NCBI GenBank assembly: GCA_014529385.2
Contig: CM043963.1
Coordinates: 107,078,412 to 107,140,411 of the forward strand
From: Adiantum capillus-veneris
Lineage: Eukaryota > Streptophyta > Polypodiopsida > Polypodiales > Pteridaceae
Reading direction: 5' to 3'
DNA: 62,000 nucleotides
Shown here: one piece after another, positions 33,545-47,476 of the stretch
How positions within the stretch are numbered: position 1 is the stretch's first letter
Layout of the letters: every line of letters begins with the position of its first letter
Program-made: the position numbers and the translations under genes
Notes under the pieces: generated by a model
What the model was told of the DNA's origin: nothing
The model's input: only the letters and a program-made list of their open reading frames with translations
Database searches by the model: none

Positions 33545-36500
33545 ATGAACTACTGGACTTATTCTATGTCAATTCGTGAGGGAACAAGTACCAGTATAAT
33601 TCTTAGCCAGTCATCTTGTCAGTTCAGTGAGGGAACCAGTACCAGTGCAATTCTCAGCCAGCCGTCCGATCAATTCAATGAAGGAGCCAGTACCAGTCAT
33701 CCAATAAGTCAAATAAAAAATAAATAAACCATTTAAAGTCCCTACTAGTTGCAGGTGGAGAATGAACCAAATCTCGAAGCGAATATCTCTAGAAATGATT
33801 AAACGGACAAGCCAATGCATGTTGGACAGGTCACAAGTAGAGCACAGAGATCAAGGGCGGCTAGCTAGTGGAGAATTCATGGCAAGGATACAAATAACTA
33901 TGCGACGCGTGTCCATCCACAATTAACTTACAACCGTTGGCGTGCCACTTGCTCCTCCACTTGCAAAAAGCGTGTCTGAACCACAGTTACCTGCTTCACC
34001 CTTGCAGAGCCTAACTCCTTCAACCATAACCATACCCGACACGCCACACTACTCCTTTAAGGACTCATTCACGACACCAACAACAAGTAAATCTTCTTCA
34101 ACCAATACTCCTTTGTTTGAGTTGTGTATGGGTGAAAAGAAAACGTCACAATATATGAAGGAGTCCATGGACAAGATGCATGCTCATATAGAGAGCCTAA
34201 AGGAGTCACTAGGTCTTATACCACACAAAGGAGTCGCTAGGTCTCATACCACACAACAAGTTAGCAAAGTATGTATTCCAAGAAAGTGAGCGGATATTGC
34301 TCAAACTATGGGGTTAGAGGTGATTAGGGAAGCCATAGCACTTTCTTTTGATGGGAAAATAATGCAACATGTGCTTGCTACATACAAAGCTTAAAGAAGT
34401 ATTGTAGTGATTCACGGTCGCTCATTAAAGCTGACTGTGGGTGAACTTGCCCGCATTTTCAAACTCCCTAATGACCAAAAAGCCACACCAACAATTGTTG
34501 AGGAAGTCAGCTTGTATCTAAAAGAAGATGATTAGGCCACAAAGAAGAGAAAACATGGGACTCAAGGTATTCCATTGGCAGCACTGGAACATACAACATT
34601 GTACAAATTTATTGCTGAGACCATTAACCTGAAGAACAATCCCACATATTTGTCTAAAAAACTGTTCGCAATGCTACTAGCAAAGATATTAGACCCAGAG
34701 GCTAATATCAACATTGCATAGTTTTTGTTCAGCAATGTCACGTAGCAGACTGCCAAGGCTAACTCCAGAAGCCTCTTTAAAGCTTGGTACGTCTGGCAGT
34801 TTGTCTACTGGGAAAGTCAATCTACAATAGCTGTCATTATCAACACAATATGAGACAGGACGGATGCTTGCAAAGCTAATAAAATCAAATTTAGAATCAT
34901 TCAATGAGGAAACGAGGGCTAATAGAGCTGACTCACAATAGACTGAGTTACGGCCACCAAAACTATAGAAGCTAACTAGGCTTTAGCAGTAGCTCTATAC
35001 CAGAGGCCAGTAGCACGGAAATTGTCAAGTTAGATCAACTACAGAGGCTACAAATAATGCCTCTTAAAGGAAGATTAGTCATAAAGAAACCAGATAGAGA
35101 TTCTTTGCCATATCCATTTCCAATAACATCCTATGAAACGAATAATACAGATCCAAATGTAATTACTCAAGGTTGTGCAGCAGTCATTCAATTGGGCTGG
35201 AACACGATAGTAAATGCCATTGGTCAAATGATGGAGGCTCAAACCTCCAGCTCCAATGCCAGTGCAACACTACATCAATAACTTCAGCAGACCGAGGAGG
35301 TGGTGAAGAAGCTAAGGGAGGAGAAGACCAGTTGGGTAGCCAGAAACCTAGCGATTTAGATACAAGAACAACAGCGCAGGAGGGAGAAGGAAGCCCTAGA
35401 AAAGAAAATCCACAACCTTCTCCAGGAAAATAAGATTATTCAAGAATAAAAGGAAGATGCTCTAAGGGATGTTGATCGCTACCAAACACTGCTGGAGGCT
35501 AAGAGATCAGATTTTAGGGATTTATTCAAAACACATCAAGTAACAAAAGATGTTATATCCCACAAATAAATCTACCACAATTTAGTGGACATTGTGGATC
35601 TCACTCTTAATGTATCTGATCTTGAAAACTTCATTGAGATAGTCCAGACAAAACTCAGAGAAAAAGCAAGACAATACACTATGACATTGCTCAATGAAGC
35701 TATCATTGAGTTTATTGATAGCCAAAAATATAAGGATGATGAATATGAGGAAGATAAGGAGGACAAAGATTAGGACCAGGATTAGGATTAGCAACACCAG
35801 AAGAAGCTTGACAATGATGATGATGATGAGGATGGAGCCGGTGGTCATAACACTGGGGCATCCAATGAGGGAACATCAATGGAGAATGAACCGCCAAAAC
35901 AAACAACAAAAAACCCAGCAGAGTAGCATGACCCATCAGCACAAGACCATCCAGATTCACAACATCAAACTGGAGGACAACAGGACCATGTGGATTCAAC
36001 TCTAAATAAAAAGAAAGTTATGCTACTCATCACTGTTTCTGATTCTAACCCTACCAGATCCACTGAGCTGCTAGCACTTAATAAGAATCTATGAAGAGCC
36101 AAAAGTCTTAAAATTGACAAGTTTCTGGATGATGATTCAATGTACTCCAATATAGAGCGATTTTAGATGCTCTATGTGGGAGACAGATGCATGGTTGAAG
36201 ACTAGAAGTCAGCTACTTATAATGACCATGCAATTTGTCCACTACCCACTCACCCTGCATGTGTTCAAGTGTTGGAAAGGATTCCGGAGTGGGACCTCAC
36301 TAGAAATGATAGAGCAGTGCATCCAAAAGCCACATATTTAACAAGAGCAGATCTCAGGTCACTAGGACTTTAGGTGGAAATACTATTAGGCAATAAGCCT
36401 ACATACCAGTGTATGACGGAGATCATGTGCCAATTAAAGGATGTGCTTATTCAAATGCAAAGTTCTAGAGGAGTTCTGGATCTCAGAGTCAAGGACTTAA

Positions 36501-37734
36501 TAGAATGCAATGAGGCTAGCGATAGAGGACCCAAGACCCGAATGTCGCTCAAAGAACAGGAGACATGTCTGAAGACTCTATTTCACTTGGTTCGACTTTC
36601 AAGGAAAATGATGCAACAAGAAAATCAGACAGTCTTGAATTTCTTATAGTTTGTCCCTGACTCTCCAACTTTTCTCTATGCCATTCCAGTTAAGGTATCT
36701 GAGTTGCCTCGGTTCTTTCCAACTCTCTACCCACCTCACTCTAAGCCATCAAACAAAAACAAATATCTAGAGATAGCAAATGGGCTCTGAGCATGGTATG
36801 AAGAAGCAACCGTAGAATGGTTGTCCTGGAATCGAGTAGTGCAAGATGCATAGCAAAAGACTGTGGCCAGTGAACTAAGGGAGGATCTCTGAAGATTTCA
36901 GTTGTTAATGGGTCAGTGGAAAATTTAGATCAAATGGCTCGCATCATGAATCAGCTGCTACCATTGACAATTGCGGCATGTAAAATTGCAGAGAAGGAGT
37001 TGGCTAGTAAATCGAGCTCTGAACCACAATGCACAAAAATGGTTGAGGTATTTTTTGAAGCCCACATCAAGTGCAACCAGCCATTGCCTTAGGGATGGAT
37101 TCATACGGCCTCCTATTGTCACAAGTTGTCCAAAACTTTTCTAACAAGATGTGACACTAACACTTGGGATGCGTTGACAGCCTATGAAGTTGAAATGACA
37201 ACAGTAAGGAAGGACCAACTGGAGTAAGAGGCACTGTTTAGACTGATTCAGAAGGAAATTTGGACCCACTAATTCTGAAGCATCCCAGGTACCATCTAAG
37301 AAGCAGAAGGCACCTGATAAGAAGAAGGTTCGTTGGACAGACATTGGGTGCTAAAAAGGAGGCGATTAAGAAAGTTGGAGATGAGTAGTATAAGATAATG
37401 ATTGTCTACAAATGGCACCTTTGGAGTCCTATGCTAGAGAAGGTTTGCTGGTGGGCAGACACTGGGTGAGGCAATCCAATGTTTCTCAGGTGGAGAGTGA
37501 TGAAAAGGAGGCGAATAAGAAAGATAGAGATGCGTGATATAAGACAATGATTGTTTACAACTGGCACCGTTGGAGTCCTATGCTGACATAGGAGATCTTG
37601 TTATCCAAATACAAAATAAGCAACAAGCAATGAGAAACCTTATTGACACTATCACAGGGCAACTGGAAAACAGTTTGAAAATCGCCCACTGGAAATTTTG
37701 GTATATAGCAAAATTCAAGAAAGGAGAGGAGGAA
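33545..37734 (+). pseudogene. E5 extra ORF between integrase and 3' LTR (about 3.7 kb, decayed)
   Basis: After a Ser/Thr-rich repeat (EGTSTS three times, 33570-33700), a long frame from about 33942 (frame 0) continues past single TAG stops to about 34900, then in frame 2 from about 35040 to 36780. It encodes a Pro/Ser-rich start, a helical segment (HIESLKESLGL), a GRSLKLTVGELARIFKLPND segment recalling the plant-mobile-domain-like region of Athila/Tat ORFs (an inference from appearance), a coiled coil (VVKKLREEKTSW, then QEQQRREKEALEKKIHNL), an acidic Asp/Glu run (35740-35840), and a C-terminal helical domain (36180-36780). The repeated TAG interruptions look like decay of one protein of roughly 1,000 residues or more. 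Its function is unknown. Confidence 0.55.
37325..37583 (+). repeat. tandem duplication just before the E5 3' LTR
   Basis: Units at about 37325-37436 and 37441-37583 share GGTT.G.TGG..AGACA.TGGG, AAAAGGAGGCGA.TAAGAAAG, ACAATGATTGT.TACAA and TGGCACC.TTGGAGTCCTATGCT. Confidence 0.8.

Positions 37735-39593
<1,859 letters not shown>

Positions 39594-39660
<67 letters not shown>
39594..39660. repeat. (CT)n microsatellite, about 34 units, followed by a C-rich tract
   Basis: Pure CT run, then CCCCCCTCTGCCCCC and a C run at about 39692-39703. Confidence 0.98.
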
Positions 39661-39662
<2 letters not shown>

Positions 39663-39742
39663 CCCCTCTGCCCCCTTCTCTCCTCCCATCTCCCCCCCCC
39701 CCCTTGTCTTTTCATTCTTTGCTTCCTCACGCAACAGCTGCC

Positions 39743-40980
39743 ATGGTCCTCACGGACATCATAAATTGTGTGCCTCCACCACCACATACTCCACACACCA
39801 AAAGTGTACATATTCGCTTGTCCACGGCATTTTCACCGAAGGTCGCACGTGAGGGTGAGCAGAGGTCATCACAGGAACGTCGTGCCATCGGTGAGACGAA
39901 TGCTGACATTTGGGTGGATGGTCATTTGTACTCTTACGATCCTATAAGTCACTCCATCCATCATTTAATATCCTTTTGATGTTTCTTCAATATCTTGGGA
40001 GAGGAGAAGCAGGCTTGTTAGGCTATTGCAGGCAGTTGTGTATGGGTGCAGGTGCTTCTTTGCATTTGTGGATGCACGATTGTCAAGCTCTTCAGCTCAA
40101 AAGAGTGGCATTGCACGAAAGTATTTCCTCTTTGGAGAGGGAGGTTGAAACTCTCCAATAACAAATGCAAGAAAAGGATGTCCACATTATGAAGCTTACC
40201 AACACCATCACATATTTGAAAGAAACGCCCATTGGTTCAAAGGAGCACAATCACACTTTTTCATCCATCAAAACCATTGCACATTCGGGTGGAGCACGCA
40301 AACAACAAGTGACAGCCACAAGGTGATTTGTTCTTCACTCGCAAGATACATTTTTACTTCACACTATTTGCTAACATTTATCTTACTAGTTGCTAGAGAC
40401 TTCATCCCAGAGGCATTCGGTGGAACAAGACAAGATGATCAAATCAATCAGCCTTCTTACTAGTTGTCTCAATATCCATGATGTGATTTCTATCTTACAA
40501 TCACTTGGGAGGAAGCACATTAGGGATGCGGTCACCAAGGACCTTATGCACAAATTGAGAAATGTGGTTAGTGAAGATGACGTGCAACAAGATTTTGATG
40601 AGGTTGGGATTAGCACCAAAGTCTACAAGGATTTTTCAACTCCTAAAGGATGCCCTTAAAGAGCATGGCATTGTGGAGAACCTATTTCCTATTCCGCACA
40701 ACAACCGTTCGGCACAAGGTCAAACTTGCATAAAAGGACACAAACAAAGATGCAATCTCCCGCATTGGGGCATGCCTACATATTGAGGACACAATGCCGA
40801 CTTTGCTTTATGCTTCATGCACATCAAAGGCACGGGGAAAAGGTAGGCAAAAATCCATAAAACCTTCGGAGAAGGGCTTCCCTTACACAATGTGGAACAA
40901 TATTTTGTGGACCTCAGCACGCTTCAACAGGTTGTACTTAGATGGTATTCACATCAAGGGTGACTTCTATAATTTTCACC
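39743..40980 (+). pseudogene. unrecognised gene-like frames, possibly a decayed multi-exon gene
   Basis: ATG at 39743 opens a 79-codon frame (VLTDIINCVPPPPHTPHTK, later TNADIWVDGHLYSYDP). Around 40020-40320 another frame encodes a coiled-coil-like segment (SISSLEREVETLQ, then QMQEKDVHIMKLTNTI). At 40390-40660 a helical frame reads LETSSQRHSVEQDKMIKSI, and further fragments to 40980 end YNFHLCLLA. The order suggests one protein, but stops and frame changes separate the parts. The donor-like GTGATTTG at 40322 and acceptor-like TTACTAG near 40390 do not give a clean frame. No known family. Confidence 0.35.
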
Positions 40981-41496
40981 TCTGCCTGTTGGCTTGATGG
41001 AGAAATAAGCAAAATATCCTTCATTTTATTGTCTATAAATTCATTGGGCTAGATCAATTTATCATATCTCCACCTTACTCTTTTCAAAGTTTCACTGTCC
41101 TTGTCCGTAATTGTTACCTTGTGTGCATGTGCTGCGACAATTGTTATGTCATTGAAGTATTCTAGTAAAAAATCTTATGTTGCCTCTTGTAGTGCCAACA
41201 GTGCAGCAAGTTTCCACCTCATGGTCCCAAAACATGCTTTCTTACATATTGACGTGACTAGTCTTTGGAATGGAAGCTTTGATACTAGAAGCTCAATACA
41301 TTTCTGAGCATTCTTGATTTCCTTGAACAGCTTGATGTGTCTTTGTAGCATGTTCATACTTGGAGATTTCAAGATTTCATGGGCTTTCCTGGTTTGTTCT
41401 TTTTACTAACAAATCTTCCTCCTCCTTTAGCAACCAACCTGGTCCTTTGCCTGCCTTTCTCGCAATTGTCTTTGTTCTTGCCATTTACTCGTAAGC

Positions 41497-41500
<4 letters not shown>

Positions 41501-41592
<92 letters not shown>
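41501..41592. repeat. (CT)n microsatellite, 46 units
   Basis: An uninterrupted CT run that abuts repeat unit M1 (41593). Confidence 0.98.
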
Positions 41593-41595
<3 letters not shown>

Positions 41596-41950
41596 AGTGG
41601 TATTATGGAGCGCGGGTGAGATTTTGCAAAGATAGATTGATATCCGCGTGCCACTGTGCACACTAGTCCAAGTTGTTGTCATATATCATTTTGGACTGCC
41701 ATAACATTTCATTTCTTATTTATTACACACAGGGACACAAACACACACACCCTCTCTCTCTATCTCTCTCTCTATTCCTTTCTGTACCCTGACTCTACTT
41801 CTTCTCCCTCCTTTCATTACCATATCTGTCTATCTATCTGTGAGAAAGTGGCATTATGGTGCGTGTATGACGTTTTGCTAATAATAGAATCATCTCCGTG
41901 CGCCATTGTGCAAACTCGACAAAATTATGGGTAGTGGTCATTTGGCTTAT
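41593..41950. repeat. two GA/CT-linked repeat units (M1, M2) upstream of the LINE
   Basis: M1 (41593-41700) and M2 (41839-41950) share GAAAGTGG.ATTATGG.GCG, the TTTTGC segment, AT.TCCG.G.GCCA.TGTGCA.ACT and TCATTTTGG or TCATTTGG. Each is followed by CA repeats and CT repeats. M2 ends about 185 bp upstream of the LINE start codon. Confidence 0.75.
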
Positions 41951-42135
41951 GAAGTAGTCCCAATAACATACCATTTTCTCTTTAGAGCGTGCACACACAC
42001 ACACACAACTCTGCCCTCTCTCTCTCTCTCTTTCTCTCTTCCCTTTCCTTGCCCTTAAGCAAGAAGATTAAGGTATCACCTCAAGAAGAAAAGCCACTTA
42101 AGGAGGATGCAAGTCCACCCAACAAATAGGGACAC

Positions 42136-45100
42136 ATGATCTATGAGACCAACTCACGCTTGCGAATATGCTTTTGGAATTGTAACGGGTATCCATGGAA
42201 TGCGGGAATTGGCATTGATGAGCTTACCAATGACTCCGATGTGATACTTCTTGTCGAAACATGGGAGCATGATGCGCAACGAATTCTTGGATTTGACAAA
42301 TACGATGTGCATTCTTTGATGTGGGCCAAAAATGCAAAGCAACGAAGAGGCCAAGGAGGTGTAGCATGTATGACCAAAAAGGGTTTGAAAGATGTTTCCA
42401 TTGTCAAAGAAGATAAGTATAAACGCTACTTATGGCTGAAAATCAGCCCACCAAATGGTCAAGTCATGTTTGTGGCCAGTTGCTACATTCCTCACTATGA
42501 CTCCAACTTTTATGCTTGCTTGAATATGGATAGAGATCAGCCCTTTGTTGAACTAGAGGAAGACATTGCTCATTACAAGGATCAAGGTGAAGTCATTGTT
42601 TTTGGAGACATGAATGCTCGCACAAATATGCTACAACACGACACACAACAAGTAGACATGCCGCATATCTCAAGAAGAATGGATGACTCATACATTTATA
42701 ATCGAAGTTCTAATGATGCAAAAGAAGTGGATCACTATGGAAAGTCACTTCTACACATGTGCAATAGTACCGGAATGCTCATTGCAAATGGTGTATCTCT
42801 ATGGCAAGGCACCAATGACTTTACATGTAGAAAACACAACGGTGCTAGCGTGATTGACTATATGTTGTTCTCAGAAGCCACTCTAGAATGCATACAAAGC
42901 TTTACACTTGGTGAATGGAATCCGGAATCGGATCATAGGATGTTATGTATTGACCTCAAGTGTGGTAAACGGCCCGAGCATGTAGCCTCCAATCATGATG
43001 TGAATCATTTGTACCTACGTCTAGACTTCAAACGAGCACTTATATATGCTGATATGGTGGACCAAATGTTAAGCATGATAGAGCATCAAGAGAGCCCAAC
43101 ATTAGAATGCAAGTGGAAAGTTTTCAAAGAAGTAATTTTTTCTTGTGCGAAGGAATGCTTTTCGGTGAAACACATGTCTTGCAAAAGGTCTAAGAAGGGT
43201 AGCACCAAGAAGAAATGGTTTGACATGGAATGTAGTCAAGCCCGAAAACACTTGCTAGGATTGGATGCAATCAAAGACAAGGAAGTTTACTTGGAATGTT
43301 CACACACATACAAAGCACTTGTTCAAAAGAAGAGAAGAAGGTGGGAAGTCGAAAAACAACTTCTTTTAGCACAAGAGAAAGCACATGCATGTGGCAAGTT
43401 TTGGCAAAATCTAAAAGGCAAGCGCGTTGAGAGCTTTGGTGACTTGACTCTTGAGGATATGTATATGCATTGTAAGAATCTCTATGAGCAACCCAATGTT
43501 GATAAGATGGAGTGTTGTAGCTCCCTTCCGTTTATGTCTCCCTTCTTTAACATTGAAGATGTATGCCGCACGCTTGAGAAACTTGCTACTCGTAAGGCAG
43601 GTGACCTTCAAGGTGTCAAGGCTGAAATGATTAAATGGACAAGCAAGAAAACACGATATTGGATATGCGATATGTTTAACCTTGCACTTCAGTATGCATG
43701 CCTCATGATTGGAGTGCAAATTGGATCAAACCTTTGCACAAAGGAGGAGATGTAAACAATGTGAACAACTATCACACTATAATGGTTGGTTCTTTAATGG
43801 CAAAGTTATTTCGATGTATCATGGAGATGAAGATAAGTGAATGGGCTGAAAAGAATGGCAAACGTGCAGTTGGCCAAGCAGGTTTTCGAAAGCATCATAG
43901 CACTATTGATCACCTTGTCACTCTTCGAGTTCTTATGGAAGCATCTCGATTGAAAGGAAAAAAGTTGTATTGTTGCTTTGTGGATTTCAAGAAAGCTTTT
44001 GACATGGTACCGCGAGGAAATCTTTGGAGACGTATGCAAAGCCTTCAAGTGCCGAGAGAATTTATGCATGCAATCTTTCGCATCTACCAAAAAGTGATAT
44101 GTCGATTACGTATGGGAGATGGAATTTCAGAATTTTTTGCAAGCACTATTGGTGTCAAACAAGGATGCCCACTTTTCCCAACCCTCTTTGGACTACTCAT
44201 TGATGAATTGGAATGCATGGTTCTTGACTTTATGCAGCAAGAAGGCATAGAAGAGGTTAAGATTGGAAATGCGGTGATCATGCTTTTGCTTTATGCCGAT
44301 GATGTAGTGCTCTTGGCACATACCTTAGAAGATGCACAAAAGCTTATGAGTGTCTTGGAATGCTTTTGCCTACATAGCGGGCTGATCGTGAATGGATCCA
44401 AAACCAAGGTTATGCTTGTAAAGACCCTCAATGATGAAAATCCATGCATTGTATATAACAATGAGAAACTTGAAGTGGTAGATCACTTCAAGTACCTTGG
44501 CCTTGAGGTTCCATCCAATCATAAATGGAAGGATTGTGCAATGCGTCGCTTGGAAGCCGGAAAGAGGGCCTATTATGCATTTGAGAACATGTGCAATGCA
44601 GGAGAGATCAAGTGTTGGGCTCTCAAAAAGTACCTCTTTGACACATTGGTGACACCGGTGCTTCTTTATGGAGTGGAGGTGTGGGGTGGAAGCATCGGGA
44701 AGTCTACTTGGAAAGAGTTTGAGAATGTCCAAAAGCGTTTTCTCACCAACTTTCTCCAAGTCAAGACACAAACACCCTACATGCTCTTACTTCTTGAGTC
44801 TGGATTGCTTCCCATTGAGGTCTTGGGAATGCAAAGGGTTGTGGAGTACATGCGTAAGACACAACGTAGCCCTTTGCATCGACTTCCTAGAATCGCATAT
44901 GAAGCAAGTCAAATGGTTCAAAAGACATGCAAGAGCAAAATACTAAGTTTGGGGTGGATGCTTGATATCAAGAAATGGTTTGGAAGATGGGATGCATGTC
45001 ACTTGGTCAAGGATGCGTCGATCGACTCCCAAGTTAATGAGGCCTTCTTACAACGCCAATGTATCACGGCTTGGGAGAAATCCGGAGGTTGTCGCTTCAG

Positions 45101-45515
45101 CCATTACACCACACACGTTGCCCCAAACTACAAATCTCTCTTCTTCTCGGAACGAGGTAACCGAACCCATTCCTACATCCTTGAGCCCATCCCGTTGAGT
45201 GCGATCCGCACCATTGCCTCCATTCGTCTTAGCTCCCATTCTCTACGCTGCGAGACAGGACGTTGGGGCACTGGCGAGGAGTGTCATCGACTTTGCACCT
45301 TATGCCCTCGTCAAGTGCGAGAGAGTGAGTACCACACACTACTTGAGTGCTCAGCTTTTGACCACATTAGGTCCTCTTTTCCCCATATATTCAGCCATGA
45401 TCTCTCCCTACATACCTTCCTCTCCCAACCACGATGTGGACTCTCTATTGTGACGCTCATTTCAGCCATTTTTGAGCATCGAGAGTCACTTATGAACTCC
45501 ACTCACACCACGTGA
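42136..45515 (+). pseudogene. nearly intact LINE ORF: endonuclease, reverse transcriptase, CCHC end; one frameshift
   Basis: ATG at 42136 opens an AP-endonuclease-type domain (CFWNCNGYPWN; VFGDMNART near 42600; SDHRMLCIDL at about 42930). One indel near 43695-43720 moves the frame by -1, and the second frame runs without a stop to TGA at 45513. RT blocks are PLHKGGDVNN, GQAGFRKHHSTIDHL, FVDFKKAFDMV, GVKQGCPL, LLLYADDVVLLAH (YADD at 44292-44303) and DHFKYLGLEV. A C-terminal C-X2-C-X9-H-X4-C knuckle lies near 45293-45345. LINEs nick the target and copy RNA in place. This copy needs only one base change to read through about 1,126 codons, so it is young. The clade is not assigned. Confidence 0.9.
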
Positions 45516-45568
45516 CATGTTCATTTGGTCCCATAGGTCATATTTGACCTCCTAGGACGATAATAGAA

Positions 45569-45590
45569 CTATCTATCTATCTATCTATCT
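45569..45590 (+). repeat. (ATCT)n tail at the LINE 3' end
   Basis: About five ATCT units lie roughly 55 bp after the LINE stop. LINEs without poly-A commonly end in a short tandem repeat like this, so it marks the likely 3' end of the insertion. Confidence 0.75.
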
Positions 45591-45705
45591 CATACCTGTA
45601 GGTATATGTAGAATTTGGGTTCTTGTGATGAACAACAAGACCCTCAGTGTTGTCACCTTGTGTGATGGTCTTCTGAGCTGTGGTTTTTGTATTTGTCTCA
45701 GTTTC

Positions 45706-45710
<5 letters not shown>

Positions 45711-45762
<52 letters not shown>
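45711..45762. repeat. (CT)n microsatellite, 26 units
   Basis: An uninterrupted CT run. Confidence 0.97.
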
Positions 45763-45766
<4 letters not shown>

Positions 45767-45952
45767 CTTTGGTGCTAGAATACGCATGCCAATGAGTGTT
45801 GTACAACCCATTAAGTGTAAAAGTGACCTCCCTATCAAAATTATACGGTGCAATAAATGCCCACTAGTTAAGTTTAGCTTTTTGATATATGTATATAATG
45901 TAGTTGTTATTTACTGTGCATGGTAACGTAGGTAATATAAAAGATTAGATTA

Positions 45953-45977
45953 TGAGAGAGAGAGAGAGAGAGAGAGA
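45953..45977. repeat. (GA)n microsatellite
   Basis: Short GA run, followed by CA/GA mixed repeats to about 46058. Confidence 0.9.
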
Positions 45978-46214
45978 AGGAGAGATACACTTAGGTAGAG
46001 GTTGTACACACAGAGAGAGGGACAAACGGAGAGGCAGGCACACACACACACACACAGAGGTACATAGAAATGTTGTGAGATAGTAGAGAGTGAAGGTTTG
46101 AAGTGTGCCCAAGGTACGAATGAGGTTTTCATCTTTGGAAGGTTGCAATGCCAAGACCAAGAAAATGTAACACCTAATGTTGTTTATTTCTTCTACGCAC
46201 GGTTTGATGTCAAT

Positions 46215-46217
<3 letters not shown>

Positions 46218-46276
<59 letters not shown>

Positions 46277-46690
46277 GATACTTTTCCTTGTCTTATGGAG
46301 CATGTATAGGGGTTTTTGGTCTGTCGATCATCCTTCACGCGTCGTAGAGCACAAAATGGGTAGCAAATCATGGAGAGAGGGGGGCAGGTACTCAAATAAG
46401 AGGAGATGCTCTACTAACCTCTTTAAAATGCCAACATGACCTATGAGATCAATCTGTGTTAGTTAGAGAGAGAGAGAGAGAGAGAGAGAAACAAAACTTT
46501 GTTTTTGTCCTATGGCTTGCATATATGTAGTATTGGTATGCCGATTGTCCTTCCCGTGTTGTGGAGCATATAAGGGGTAGCAAAACAGGGAGAGACGGGA
46601 GCTGACACTCAAATAAAATGAGATGCTCTATTAACCTCTTTAAAATTCCAACATGACCTATGAGACCAATCTGTCACACGTGCACATAGA
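46218..46690. repeat. two GA-linked tandem units (M3, M4) downstream of the LINE
   Basis: M3 (46276-46463) and M4 (46491-46690) share CTATGG or TTATGG, GGGTAGCAAA, the AGATGCTCTA.TAACCTCTTTAAAAT tract and CCAACATGACCTATGAGA.CAATCTGT in the same order. Each is preceded by (GA)n (46218-46275 and 46466-46488). The 3' end of each unit closely resembles the LINE start (ATGATCTATGAGACCAA at 42136). Confidence 0.85.
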
Positions 46691-47443
46691 GAGATAGAGA
46701 TAGATAGAGAGAGAGAGAGAGCTTGCAGTTTTTTGAAATGTGTTATAATATTTAATAAAAAAATTCAAATGATGGTGTTTCTATGGTATGTGTCTGAAGC
46801 TTCTTAGTCCCAATACTTACCTATTATTACATGCATTATGTTTTTCTTAGGATTAAGATCTCACAGAATGAAGAGGTAGAGGGTCAATCCAGAAATTGTC
46901 TTAGGTGAACATGAAGCAAAAGGGAGACCACCTCAGTTGTTGAGAGGCTCTTTAAAAAGAGATATAGACTTTGCGTAGGCCAAAGTATATTTATTGGAGA
47001 TGTTATTATGGGGACAGAGGAACCCCCCCATGACTCAGAAGCATCAGAATATGAAGAAGTGTCTGTAATCCTGAAGCTTCAAGCGACTAGCACCACAAAG
47101 AGAGACATTGCTTGTTCTGTGAGCTAGAGAACGAGAGAGAGAGAGAGAGAGAGATAGAGAGTGAGAGATAGAGAGGGAGTGTGAGTAGGAGAGAGAGAGA
47201 GAGAGATTGTAGTTGAGGGAGTGGTGTGGCAATAGTGGAGGAGAGGGAGGTGTGACGGTCCATTGCACGCGTGCGAGGAAGGGAGGGGAGGTGGTTTGGC
47301 AGTAGAAATAGAATTTTTTTTTTGTTGTTCTTTTACTCTATGCTCCCTGAATGGGATTGATTTCTGCGGCCTTGGCTCCAAAGGCCGGCCATGATCAGTT
47401 TCTCTGGGTGGCTAGATGGCGGTACGGCTAACTCGGTGTCATT
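46691..47443 (-). mobile_element. probable E3 3' LTR; left end not determined
   Basis: On the minus strand a purine tract (TTAGGGGGAGGGG at about 47458-47446) precedes TGACACCGAG, a plausible LTR start at about 47443. The partner 5' LTR lies outside the window, so the other end cannot be set. Confidence 0.4.
47130..47210. repeat. (GA)n simple repeat in the E3 3' LTR region
   Basis: Interrupted GA runs with GTGAGAGATAGAG variants. Confidence 0.9.
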
Positions 47444-47476
47444 ACCCCTCCCCCTAAGGTTACGGCATTTATGCCC

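Noticed and set aside
40322-40390. An intron joining the coiled-coil frame to the 40390 frame
   Set aside because: The GT and AG sites I tried produce stops or a frame change, so I do not assert it.
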